Made by a program: the position numbers and the translations under genes. Shown piece after piece: positions 47,490-58,577 of a stretch of DNA of 64,000 nt (positions are counted from its first letter, which is position 1; each line of letters begins with the position of its first letter). Source of the stretch: Spinacia oleracea (Eukaryota; Streptophyta; Magnoliopsida; Caryophyllales; Amaranthaceae); contig NC_079492.1 in NCBI RefSeq assembly GCF_020520425.1, positions 39,001,542 through 39,065,541 on the forward strand, read 5' to 3'. The notes under the pieces are model-generated. The model was not told the DNA's origin, searched no databases, and worked only from the letters and a program-made list of their open reading frames with translations.

Positions 47490-49063
47490 ATTAATATGAG
47501 TTTCCTGACAATTTTTCTTTAATCAGTAGTCAGACAGTTTCTATCCTGTAGCTACCAGCCTACCAGACAGTTTCTATACTGCGTACTATGAATCAATGTC
47601 ACAAGGACCGCTTTTGTCAACCATATTAATACATGTTTTTACCTTAATTTGTAAAGAAGTCGTGTAAAGATATCTTTTTTTTCTAAAATTGACTCTTGGA
47701 GTGAAATGAAGTCAATACCTGATCTATTTATTTGATAAACTGTTGTAATCATGTCTAAAAAACTAGGAAAATAGAAAGAACCCAACTTGTGCAAAGATTC
47801 GGCACAACTAGGTCATACACAGAATGAAACACCAATTTCATTAGTAGGCAATGCAGGAGGTACAACCTGTGCACCAGGAATTCTCTGTTGTTCATTAGTA
47901 GACAATGCATTAGGTGGTTTACCCCCTGCAGATGATGGTGTTCTTTTTTTATTATAATGATTGATTGCTAGGTATAATCTAATCACTAGACAAAAAAAAA
48001 AATCAACATATAAGAACATAGCAAGTACTCGTATTAGTCCAAAACAGGAAACCATGCCTCCAAAGACATCTCAAAGCACAGCTTGAATAAGTACAACAAT
48101 CATAACATGAATTTACCATAATTTATCAGTTATTTGTAACTCTTAACCTGAACCCCAAATAATTCACAATAATAGATCATTTTAAGACAACTAACCATTG
48201 GAGAAGCGCAAAAAGCCAAGGAGATCATGATTTACCAATGTCAGTTTCGTTTTATTAGCACAAAATATCACCTGCTATAAATTCAGATCAGAAGAGAAAC
48301 ACATATCAATTCAAATTGAAAAATCAAAAGAAAATCAAAATTGAAAATTACAATACTCGAAATAATTGAGAGAAACTCAAGAGCAACTAAAAGTGGAATC
48401 AATAATAATATAAGGCAAAATTTGACATATATTGCATATATTAGCGTAACATAGATTGAAATCTAACCTCATCCAAGTTGATATTCGGAAGAATGTGTAG
48501 GGATTGATTGGATATTTTTTTAGGGATTGAAGGATGTGTTATAACATCATCAAAAATCATTTGCTGGAAATATAAGAAAGAAAATTTGAGATATGAAATG
48601 CAATTCGGGAGAAACTTAAATCGAAAAAATAAGAAGAAACTACCAGCAAAGTTGGAAGAAAAACTACCAGCGAAATTCGACAGAGATCAATTCTAACTGC
48701 AAACAATTAATAAAATTGCAATTAATACTCCAAAAACCTAATCTTGAGAGAAATTCGTATAGAAGATTACAAAAGAGAGTAAGGGAAACATACCAGAGAA
48801 TTTCAAGAAAAATTTATCAAGAGTCAATAGAGTGAAATTGGAATTTAGGGTTAGTGATGAATGTGGGAGGGAGAGATGAATAGTGCAGAGACTCGGAGGT
48901 TAGAGGTAGAAGTGGGGTTTAGGGGTTTTGATTTTTTTTTTAAGCCTCGCTTGATTACACCGTAGAGAATTGCCGACACTTCATCAAAGCGCTCCAATTT
49001 TCCAGTCTATTTTCCGCCCCCAACACTATTTTGAACAAACGTCGCTGCTTAAGCGCTCCTAAA

Positions 49064-49082
49064 GACTGTTTTTCTAGTAGTG
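49064..49082. other. Internal CACTA-type terminus
   Basis: GACTGTTTTTCTAGTAGTG is an outward-facing CACTA right end inside the larger element, with no matching left end in the interval. It matches the outer left end over 14 bp (CACTACTAGAAAAA when inverted), more than the true right end does (11 bp). Confidence 0.5.
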
Positions 49083-52000
49083 ATACCATACCAATGACAG
49101 AACTCCTGTAGGCTAAAGTGCTCCAAGATCAATGAGACTCCTAACCACCTAAATGGGCAAGTATATCAGCAAATTATGCCAGTGAAACTGAAGTTGAATT
49201 AACAACAAGCTGCTATAACTATTAAAATTACCAGCAGACACATTTCATCTAGTTAAGAATGGAAGACTTGTATTGCATTTACACTTGGTCCTATATGAAA
49301 ATTGAATAGATTAGAACTAATATTTTACATACGGAAACTAAACTTTGTTGAATTTACTAATCAAAACTGACTTTTGCGTAATAAAACTAAATATATTTTC
49401 ACCCGGTTCATTAGTATTTTTGTCTTGCGACTTAAAAATGATTATTTACTGACACTTATTCCATATGTTACTGAAATCAAAGTACATATGCAGAGTGAAA
49501 GGATGTCTACACCACCTTTTTTTTCTGTGCCAAATTCAATGACATCTGAGGGATGAAATCTTGTAGGGAAATTAGGCGGCACTTTATAATGTTTTCCCTC
49601 GTTACTGCGAGAATAAACACAACAGAATCAGTATACACTCTGAACATGGAAGAAAAAACCGTCCACCACATTATATATTTATATCCCACGGATCAACTTA
49701 CTCAGTGATTCACGTTATCCCCATGACCCATCTCCATTCCCAAGCTACCTCATGAAGAAACACTGGTTGTAAAAATCAAATCACATACAAAGATATACAT
49801 ATACTACAGTTCAAATGAGGTGATAAGATAATAAGTCATGACATAATTTTGTGCACCTAAGAGGCGATGATCATAGAAGAATTGTATGAATTTGATTGAA
49901 CATAATGAAACAAAGACTCGTGATCTAGAATTCTTAAACAAGAAGAATAACTGGTATATCTGTAAAATTGAGCACATGCAATTTTGGATTAGAGAATCAA
50001 GAACTATGACAATATAGAGAATCAAGTGAACTTATTTTCGGTGTAAAATCCAATTGAAATATACATAATCCATGACCCTCACAATCTGGAAGTGACTAAA
50101 AATTCATTCCAATCAAATTGCGGCCAACAGTTAAGTATTGCAGAATCTCAAGACAATTAGGAATCCCAAAATTGAACCAAAAGTAATAAAATAAAATAAA
50201 AAATCGAGAGGCCTGTTCATATCCCATAGATCAACATCAGAATTTGAAATAGGAAACAATTTAAAAGAGGTCAAATCGAAACTCCTCTTCATGATAATCC
50301 ACGTTTAGCAAACCTTAGAATAGCAGAAATTGATGAATTTATAAGGAGATTACCAGTATATCATACAAAGCATAATTAATATTAACTAATCAATTTCAAT
50401 AACCCTAAAATCACAGATGCAGGATGAGGGAGAAAATGAAGAAGCTCATACCCAAAAAAAACCCAACTCAAAACCAGATTATAGATCAAACCTAGTTCGT
50501 CGATTTCACCAGAAAAACTAAATTGTAAATCCTAATTTCCAGAAATAGCTCAAACTCAATCACGAAAAAAACCTATGATCTAAACCTAAAACATAAATTA
50601 ATTTATAAAACGTAAGGTCTAAACTTGTAAATTATGTAAAAGAAACCAAATTCGAGAAAATCAGAGAAGCTCATATGTTACCTCGGTCTATATCGCCGCC
50701 ATCATCACCATAGTTAATGAGGAAGAGAGAGAAAACGCGAATTGATATAGAGAAACGCGAATTGATGAGGAAGGATGAGGAAGAGAGAAAACGCGAATTG
50801 ATGGGGAAGAGAGGACCGGGTTTCGTTCCTGATTTCGTTCCTCTTCTGTCTCGCTTTTTGTTCTTTTTATTGAATTTTGTTTTCCGATTGTATGTGAATC
50901 GTGAGTTTTGTGATTTGGGTTTAGGAAGGAAAATTGAGGAAGAAGATGTAGGGTTTCAACCATTTTCAGAGAATTGCGTTATTGATTATGAGAAGTTGTG
51001 AAAATTTAATTTGCCCGGTATTTACGAAAAATAATCCCGCTCTGACTAAATAAATGTTTTTAGCGACGGCTTTTACTTTTTATTTATTAATTTATTAATT
51101 TTTTTATTATTTACTTTTCACATTAACGAAAACTGTATTAAATTTTGTATTCTTAGTTTTAATCAATTACTACCAACAATTGGGCTTGTCGTAGTAACGT
51201 AGTGCAAATAGACTATTAACGACAAAATTTTTGTTTCGTCGTGAATAGTTTGTCGTTAAAACTGCGAATTCTAGTAGTGTTTGAACTTGAAATGATTGAA
51301 ATTTGAACTTGAAATGATCCTAGTTTAGGGAAATAACCATGAACAACCCTAAACATGGTGGGATCTTGAAAATTGAAAACTTGAAGTTGTATATTGAAAA
51401 TGGAGTTTTGAATCTCAAAAGACTAAACCTTTAAATGTTAAAAGGTGTCATCTTTGATTACCCCATGTTTGAATATGATTCTAGTCCAAGAGGTGATTGT
51501 AAACAACTTGGACATCCTCGAATCTTGAGAAATTTGTATTTTGCATTTTGAAAAGTTTGCATTTTTGGAAAACATGTATGATTGTTGCAAGTGGTGTTTT
51601 TTAATGATTAAAAACACCAACTTGATAATCATTTAGAAATCAAAGCAACATAGTTGATTAGAATGGGATTCGGATTTACCTAGTTAGATTTAGGCAAGAG
51701 CTCCCAATTGCTTTTGAATTTAGGAATTTTGTATGTGTTTTTGAGGAGTTTTTGAGTTGTATTTTGAGGCGTAATGTCGAAATTACGACGTTGTATTGTT
51801 GTTCTCCTCCCCATTTTGTTGAAAATGAGGGGTATTTATATAAGGAATGGGTGCAAGGCACCATCACATGTCAGCGCTGGGCGCTGGTGATGTGGCTTGA
51901 ATGCCGCGAAAGCAAGGACGGGGAATCCGTCCTTGTTTCGTCTTGTAGTGTTGTACCTGTTGTACGAATAGTACTAGGTTTGGCGTTTTGTATTTTCTTG

Positions 52001-52388
52001 GAGGTTAAGGCATCGTTTAGCATCTAAACACAAGCCTTTCTCGGGTTTTTGAATTCCGGTTTTACGGGACGGGGCCCGGCATGCTCGGTTTTGTGGGTCG
52101 GCGCCCGAATTTGACTTGCCTTATATGATTTTGAGTGGAAAAGGCCTAGTAAAACCAATGGGATGGTCTACTAGATGAGATTGTACTTGGATTTTGAAAT
52201 TGATTTTGGAAAATAGTATTTTGTACCGAGAACCGAAAGGGGAACGGTCTGCGGGGTTGGATTTTGGACCTTGAATTTGGAAACATTCTTAGCAATTGGG
52301 ATTTCCGCCTGGAGTTACTCCAATCACCTAACAAGGATAATGGTATCGTCATCATCCCAAAGGGGAGACACAAATTAGGTGTCTACAG

Positions 52389-52444
52389 AAGCCCCCACTT
52401 TAATTTGACTGAGCGTTCGGTTAGGTAAGCGCAAGTCAAAGTAT
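52389..52444 (+). promoter_or_regulatory. Inverted polypurine tract plus shared upstream module, copy 1
   Basis: AAGCCCCCACTTT followed by TTGACTGAG, GGTTAGGTAAGCGCAAGTC and AAAGTAT. The first part is the inverted polypurine tract of the minus-strand Tat unit. The whole module recurs at 56476-56529. Each copy lies upstream of an antisense-type gene. Confidence 0.6.
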
Positions 52445-53019
52445 TTCGAAAGGGATGGAGAATGATCAAGATGTTCTGCAATCAAGACCACTCTTTGTAC
52501 GCCGGTACCTGCATAAAACAGGCGTTAGAAAAAAGGATAGAGTCTACCTCGATGCGGTTGGTGATGATTCTGGTTTGTACTTGTATTTTTCCGCCATCAG
52601 TTCAGGACGGATCTTGGCATCGAAAATTTTGAGTCTTGGATCTTTTTGAATCTTGAATATTTTAATACCCGGAGTTATTCCGTTGGGGATGTGCTTTGCT
52701 GGGGATAAGAGCTTTTTGCTAGCCCTTAAAATTTGAAATTTTGACTGACTTTCCCGAAGCTTAGGTCCGTTGGGAGTTGAACGCCCGAGTCGTTGTATTT
52801 TTTGGACTTTGTATTCTTGAAATATGCATCTGTTTGTACTTGGAGATACAGGTTTATACCCGTATTTTCGATGGATGGCATGATGCGATGTTTGATGCTT
52901 GGTGCGGAAGACCGTAGCAGCAAAGGACGTACAATCAGCACGGGAGACCGCGCGCTGAAGATTCGCGCATGCAGGGGGCAGCGCTGGGCGCTGGTGCTGC
53001 GCTTGACGCGGGGCTGAGC

Positions 53020-53027
53020 TATAAAAG
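53020..53027 (+). promoter_or_regulatory. TATA box of plant-mobile-domain gene
   Basis: TATAAAAG after a GC-rich stretch with GCGCTGGGCGCTGG. The likely transcription start is about 30 bp downstream, with a spliced leader to the ATG at 53594. Confidence 0.6.
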
Positions 53028-53299
53028 CTCCCCTTGCCGTGCCATTTTGAGGCACACTCTCTTGAATTCTTTGCTCTTTTCTCTCAAAGGTCGATTAGGC
53101 TCTTCCCTTGATCTTGTTCTTGCCCTATCCATGTAAGTATTTCATGTTTTTGCTTATGAAATAACTTTGAAATGATGCTTGTATGCTTAAGCTTTTTGAA
53201 TCTTGTAGCAGACTATTTGATAGCCACTTGAACTTGAACTGTTGGAACTTGTAGTTTTAAATTTTTTGAAAGTTTTCTTGAATGTATTTTTTTTGTATC

Positions 53300-53475
53300 G
53301 GCTTCGGCATGGATAGCCTAGGCGTTGTTGTGGAAATTGTATACCTGCTTTGGCATGGATAGCCTAGGAGTTTGTGTTTGAACTTGTATAACTGCTTTGG
53401 CGTGGGTAGCCTAGGCGTTGGTGTTGAACTTGTATACTTGCTTTGGCATGAGTAGCCTAGGCGTTGGTCTTGAAC
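53300..53475 (+). repeat. 47-bp tandem repeat, about four copies
   Basis: Units start at about 53301, 53347, 53394 and 53440 with GCTTTGGCATGGATAGCCTA and contain the palindrome GCCTAGGC. Confidence 0.85.
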
Positions 53476-53593
53476 TTGTACCTTGACCTAGAGGTCCACT
53501 GGGGGTTTGTCTTGAATTTTTGACTTTGTTTAGGCTAGTGTAGGATAGCCCCCAGTTTAGAATTTTGATACCTTGTACTCCACTTGATTTAGT

Positions 53594-56195
53594 ATGTCTC
53601 GTCACACTCGGAGGAAGCTCGCCGAATCATCGGTAGTTCGAGCTGCTGAGGAGGACGCTTCTGATGATGAAGCGGCTGCAATAAATGCGCCCAACGGGGG
53701 TATGGTTCCCCGGGATGCGCTTGCCTTTAGTGGTGCTGGTTGGAGCCCTTCCGACCTGGTGTTTCGGCCGGAGTGGCACTTGTCTCAGCGGCCTCGCACT
53801 GGCATGGTGAGTCTTGTATCGTGCTTTGAATTTGTATCTTGTATTTGTATAGGTTTGGAGTTAACTCGTTCACCTGTAGGCCGATGGAAAGCCGTTTCGT
53901 ACTTTCTAGTCCTTGGTGGAGGTTCAGAGGGCTTTTAAAGCTCTTCGTGCCGATGAGGAGGCCATGGCGATTTGGTCGCAGACGGGCCTGGCCGACTTCT
54001 GGCGTACTATGGTAGGCTCTTCGAGGAGAACGGGGATCAAGCCCCGACCGTGGGCGTTGTTGGAGCGGTGGTGGGATACCACCAACACTTTCCACATGGC
54101 ATAGGGGGAGATCACCATTACCCCCCTTGAGTTTGCTATGATCACGGGTCTTCCTTTTTCCGAGAGGAACGTGACCTTTGATCCGGAGCTGACGTGGCGC
54201 TCTGCCGCTGCCAGGGACTTGCTTGGCCCCGTTGTTGACTTGTCAGATGACGATGCCCATGCTTCTGTGACGGTGATCTTGGAGGCTATCTGCGGTGCAG
54301 GTGTGTCTGCGGAGCAGAGGGTTAGGATTTTCCTCCTAGCCTTGGTGAGCAGGGTGATGGTCCCGAGTAGGAACAGTCGGGTGCACATCCGGTTTCTATC
54401 CGTTCTGGGGGACTTAAGAGCTGTTTCGAGCTATAACTAGGGTGGCTTGGCATATAGCCACCTTTTGTATGAGATGAAGCGGGCTTCCCGGACTGCGGTG
54501 GGGAGTGACCCGAGCATGGCTGCTCTGTGGAGTATGCTGGAGGTATTTAAGACTCCTTGTACCTTGTACTTTGTACTTGTATGCTTGTATTTGAACTTGA
54601 CTGATGTTTTGCTTGCTTCTTGAAAGATTTGGATATATGAGCACTTTCCGACTTTGGCGCCGGATCGTACTAGAGATGCGACTTACCCGTATGCTGCCTC
54701 TTGGATAGGAGCGGTGCGCAGCAGTGTGCCTCTGGCGGCCTCTCGCAAGGCTTGGAGAGTCCTACCTGCTGACGAGGTAATTTTCTTGTACTGTTGTGTC
54801 CTCTTTGTATTTGTATTTGTGTTGTTGCCTGAGTTGTCTGTTTTGTAGATGGTATGGCGTCCTTTTGCCAACGCGCTTACCTGCCTCGGCTGCACGTGCC
54901 CATTTCCTGTCTGGGCGGCGGGTTTTGCTTCCAAGTGTGTACCGCCATATGTGGTACCTAGGGGAGAGAGTGTCCACTCAGCACAATCGGGGGAGAGACT
55001 TATCCCCAAGGACCCACCAGGGTCCATGCTGGCGTTGGATGAAGAGCTTGCCCGGCTCTATGTGGAGGCTAGGGGCGATGCTGTTTGCCGCTCTTGGAGG
55101 GATTTTGTACACAGGAAGGGGATCTATGAAGACTTCCTGAGGAGGCTGGCTCCACCAGTACGCTTCGTACTGCCGGTGAGCTTTGAACCTTGTATTCTTG
55201 TATCTTTGTATTCTTGTATTCTTGTATTGATTGGATGATTGTATGATTGAACGATTGTATATAGGAGGAGGAGGTTGATCCTGAGGATATTCCCCATGCT
55301 GATAGGATCCTCCGCTATGAGAACTCGGACAGGGAACAGGTGGTGGAGACCATCCCTTTTGCTTCTCCTCCGCACCGGAAATCATATGATGCTGTACCTG
55401 AGCATTATGCCGCTGTAAGTACTGTTGCATTTTTTGAAACTGTTTGTAATCTTGTACTGGGGAATTGATCTTGGATTTTGTATGCAGGCACCTCGGGGGA
55501 GAGTGCGTCGTTGGATGCTCTTGCTTGATTCTTGGAAGAGGTATTGTGCCAAGCTAACCCGGAAGCTTTCTGGCCGGGACAGAGAGGTGCCTTTCTTGAT
55601 CTTGAAATTTGTATTATGGAAATTTGAACTTGGATGTTGATTCTTGAAATTGTATTTTGTATAGGAGCGCCGTCGAGAACGTAGAGGATCCGTTGACAGA
55701 GAACCCCAGGCGGAGACGTCCTCGAGGCAGGAGGGGCCGAGCTTGGATCTGGGACAGGGGTCCGGTGCTGGTACTCATCAGAGGCATTCTGATGCTGAGC
55801 GGGGAGCTTCCCCTTTTGTACATGTTGATCCCACCAGGCATTCGTTTGGAGGTGCAGGCGGTTCACGATCCTTTGTTTCTTCTCCTCCTGGTTACTATTT
55901 CGGAGGAAGTGGTCCTCAGCCCTGGGGTGCAGATTCCTGGGCTTACTATGCAGAGATGGAGAGGATGCGCCAGGCTCAGATGTTTGGGTCGTACCAGTAT
56001 ATGCCAATGCTGCCGCCGTATCAGTATTCCTCTCCTCAGCAGGGAGTTCATCCCTCCACTAGCACACTTCGTATCTCGGAGCAAGATCCTATTACCCCTG
56101 GGACGTAGCTGGATCAGGAGTTGGAGCGCCTCAGGAGCCGGAACAGGGGCAAGGCACCTGTGGTTGATATCACTGCTGGTGATGACTCGGACTGA
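53594..56195 (+). pseudogene. Seven-exon plant-mobile-domain-like gene of Tat element, three early stops
   Basis: Exons by GT-AG sites and frame: 53594-53806, 53910-54542, 54627-54776, 54849-55175, 55265-55414, 55488-55586, 55665-56195, about 700 codons in all. Every intron is phase 0 and 72-103 bp, rich in TTGTATTTGTAT. Exon 2 carries the plant mobile domain core (LLERWWDTTNTFHM ... GEITITPLEFAMITGLPF). Exon 3 starts IWIYEHFP, where the antisense gene at 40727 starts IWLAERL, so the intron position is shared. Exon 7 is Gly/Ser/Pro/Tyr-rich. TAG stops at 54102, 54438 and 56106 interrupt the frame. Two of them replace what looks like Trp. Function unknown; the domain is found in transposon-derived and some host plant proteins. 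It runs opposite to its Tat unit. Confidence 0.7.
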
Positions 56196-56475
56196 CCCTG
56201 CATGGTAGCGAGTTCCAGCTTGCCTGGGTTGATTTTGTATAGGTTGTATTGTATTGTATTTGTATGGATTTGAAACTAGAATTTTTGTATGGTTTGTATG
56301 GCTTTGAACTTTGAATTGGTTTGCAAAATTTGAAGATTGGTTTTTTGTATGCTTGAATGTTTGGAATTGTATGCGTTGTGTGTGCCTTGAAATTTGTGGC
56401 TAGATGCATGCATGAGAAATTTGCCAAAAAATTTTGAAAAAATTTGCCCATTTTTCGGGTGTATATACCCACTAT
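56196..56475 (+). other. 3' flank of plant-mobile-domain gene
   Basis: T- and G-rich sequence with repeated TTGTAT and TTGAA words and no coding. GGTGTATATACCC at about 56459 is a short palindrome just before the second upstream module. Confidence 0.5.
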
Positions 56476-56529
56476 AAGCCCCCACTTTGACTGAGGTTTT
56501 TTGGTTAGGAAAAGCGCAAGTCAAAGTAT
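56476..56529 (+). promoter_or_regulatory. Shared upstream module, copy 2
   Basis: AAGCCCCCACTTTGACTGAG, GGTTAGGAAAAGCGCAAGTC and AAAGTAT: the same order and near-identical words as at 52389-52444. The preceding sequence does not look like the same LTR terminus. Confidence 0.6.
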
Positions 56530-56829
56530 ATTCAACTTTTGCTATGCATATGCAGACTCGACTTAGGACGCCGATCTAGGACTTGGATGCTTGAATTTTG
56601 AAATAACCCGAAATCTGCCCGAAGCGTTGATCCGGACTGTTTGAAGTTGCGCGGTTTGCGGCTTTGGAATCTTGAATAATGGAGGTTGTACTCTGCTGTC
56701 CGAAACACTAAAGAGTGTGTACTCGGAGTCATAAGAGAGGACATTGACCTCGTCCTTAGGTGCAGGCCCCTGCGCCTGGCGCAGGCTTGGCGCCTGGCGC
56801 TCGTGGGCTGTCGTGCAAGCCGACTCTTG

Positions 56830-56837
56830 TATAAATA
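56830..56837 (+). promoter_or_regulatory. TATA box of second antisense-type gene
   Basis: TATAAATA about 82 bp upstream of the ATG at 56919, preceded by GCGCCTGGCGC-type repeats at 56770-56800. Confidence 0.6.
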
Positions 56838-56918
56838 GGGAGCTTGTTGGATCATTTTTTGCATTAATCCTTCCCTGCTATCATTGCATACTGCTTCCTC
56901 TCGAAAAGAAAAGAAAAT

Positions 56919-57159
56919 ATGGATGTGTCCTTTGAGAGTGCCTTGAACTCGTGGCTTGGTTCGCTCGGTAAATTGGAGAAAAGGGAGCTTGATGGCATGC
57001 ATCTTGGGTGCTCGTCTCTTTTCGGTTTGTAAAATTGGATCAACACTTCATTCTTGCTGCTTTGGAGGCTTGGGATCCGAATCATCATGTCTTTCGTTTT
57101 GGAAATAATGAGGTATGTCCCCTCCCTGAGGAATTTAGTGCTATATTGGGGTGGCCCAT
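56919..57159 (+). pseudogene. Second DUF7745-type accessory gene, truncated by Athila insertion
   Basis: From ATG 56919 the product aligns by eye with the first exon of the gene at 41559: an SF...WL...LEKREL start, then HFILAALEAWDPNHHVFRF and CPLPEEFSAILGWP. One frameshift lies near 57008 (homology continues in the 57008 frame). The frame ends abruptly at 57159, where another element begins, before the conserved intron would occur. It is the third copy of this gene type in the window and cannot make a complete protein. Confidence 0.65.
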
Positions 57160-57332
57160 TGATGAGCGGCATTTATGTCGCTCTAGGCTACGATTTTATA
57201 GAGTTTTATTATGCTTTTTTGTTAGTTTTATATAGTTTTTCTGTTCTTTTATCCCCCTTTTCAATCTTTGTTCTTTTCAGGTGATAATGTTGAAAATGAT
57301 GGAAAAATAGCTGAGATTTGCTCGAGCAGGTG

Positions 57333-57715
57333 CCGTGCGATCGCACGGACATTTTGTGCGCTCGCACGGGTCTACAGAGTTGGCTCCAAAAGTCAAGGCA
57401 GTGTGTGCGCTCGTGCCTCAAATTCGTGTGCTCGCACAAATCCGCAAAATCGATGCAGGAACTATGAGTGATTTTGTGCGATCGCACCGCAGAGGAGCCC
57501 GCTCGCACGGAATTTAGGTGGGCTCGCACTAAATTCCTGTGCGAGCACACGAGGATTTTCTGAGATTTAGCCAAGTTACAGCCGTGCGATCGCACGGTTG
57601 TTGGGCACGTTCGCACGGCACGAGGGAGAAGAATCGTCGCAGGGCCCGTTCGCATTAATACACAGCACGATCGCACCGATGCGATCGCACCTGGGTCTGC
57701 CCGATCGCACGGCTG
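57333..57715 (+). repeat. Cluster of GTGCGATCGCAC palindromes, copy 1
   Basis: Two perfect 16-bp palindromes CCGTGCGATCGCACGG (57333-57348 and 57582-57597) plus about ten variants such as GTGCGCTCGCACGG and TGCGATCGCACC, spaced irregularly over 380 bp with intervening AAATCGATGCAGG-like words. It lies just upstream of a TATA box. Confidence 0.88.
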
Positions 57716-57762
57716 CGCGGGATTCAGTTTTCGAGTTTAAAACTCTTATTTTTGGGGTTTAG

Positions 57763-57770
57763 TATAAATA
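57763..57770 (+). promoter_or_regulatory. TATA box of Athila element
   Basis: TATAAATA about 50 bp after the palindrome cluster, in the place of an LTR promoter. Confidence 0.65.
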
Positions 57771-58577
57771 GGATTTTTGATTATTTTCATTTTACGCTTT
57801 CATATTTTACATTTCATATTTTTACACTTTCAATTCTAGAGGTTTTGTGATTTTGTTCTTCAATCTAGAGAGAGAAACTCTTTAATTCCAAGCATCAATT
57901 CAGTAATTTTCTTCAACTCTTCTCTTCTTTATGCAATTAAATTCTTAGTTCTTTAATTCTTGCAATTGCTTAGTTGATAATTGTTTTGCAATTCCTCAAT
58001 ACCTTGAGTTCTTGATTTCAATTTTGCTTGTTACTTTGATTTTCAGTTTTTGATTTGATTGTGCAATTGAGTTTCCTATTCTCTACTTCTTCTCCTTTAA
58101 CTTCATGATAGCTAATTTTGAACTAATGGATAGCTTGATTGTTAGGATGATTAGTGAGTAGTTTTAGGTTAGGGAAAGGGGAGAAACTAGGGGATGAATT
58201 AGGGGAAATAGATTGTTGATTGTTGGTTGATTCATGTGATTGAACAAGATTTGATGATAGGAAATCCATGCTAGTTGAGTGGTAGTTGCAAATGCTATTC
58301 GATTAGATTTCCGTGGAACCATAGGATAGGTTTGGCAAGACATTGTGGACCTATCTTGTGTTGATCAAATGGCGGTACCTATTATATGCTAGTTAGTTTA
58401 GTCTAGGATTAGGCGAAAGCTCTTCCGTGGATTAGACGCTTAGCGTTCCCTATCCGAGAGGTGGCGGTCGTTGTTATGTAGTTTAGTTGAGACTAGTTCA
58501 TTAATTGAAAATAAAAAAAATATTTCATTCTTGCTTTAGTTTTTCCTTTGCATTGCTCACGGTTTTCTTGAGTGTTT
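57771..58577 (+). other. Athila leader region
   Basis: AT-rich, without a coding frame. The LTR/internal boundary is probably near 58460. Confidence 0.5.

Larger units (their letters stand above)
45245..51279. mobile_element. 6.0-kb non-autonomous CACTA element
   Basis: Left end CACTACTAGAAAAAGGG and right end ...TTCTAGTAGTG are inverted over 11 bp. TTT at 45242-45244 and 51280-51282 is the 3-bp target duplication. Subterminal regions (45265-45660 and 51180-51270) carry many AACGACAAA / TCGTCGTTA motifs. No full transposase is present. Contents are a coiled-coil remnant (45939-46190), a small ORF (47311-47489), a perfect 17-bp inverted repeat (46530-46580) and an extra CACTA-type end (49064-49082). 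Confidence 0.82.
45142..52387 (-). repeat. LTR of minus-strand Tat unit, split by a CACTA element
   Basis: On the plus strand the LTR ends GGTGTCTACA at 52387, the inverse of TGTAGACACC, and is followed by the inverted polypurine tract. An inverted TATA box lies at 51833-51843. The left limit, near 45142-45150, is not certain. The CACTA element at 45245-51279 interrupts it; the flanks rejoin smoothly in TTGAACTTGAAAT-type repeats. LTR length without the insertion is about 1.2 kb. Confidence 0.6.
52445..53593 (+). other. Upstream and 5' UTR region of the plant-mobile-domain gene
   Basis: No coding. It contains a TATA box at 53020, a probable UTR exon to about 53131 and a UTR intron (donor ATG/GTAAGT at about 53132, acceptor TTTAG at 53592), within which a 47-bp unit is repeated. 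Confidence 0.5.

Noticed and set aside
50688..51001. Opposing ORFs near the CACTA right end
   Set aside because: Produced by short GAGAAAACGCGAATTGATG repeats; no recognisable protein.
53924..54388. 154-codon ORF antisense to exon 2 of the plant-mobile-domain gene
   Set aside because: Shadow of the spliced plus-strand gene.
57333..57715. Palindrome cluster considered as a CRISPR-like or tRNA-type structure
   Set aside because: Irregular spacing, no constant spacers, no cloverleaf; it is a cluster of dyad sites.
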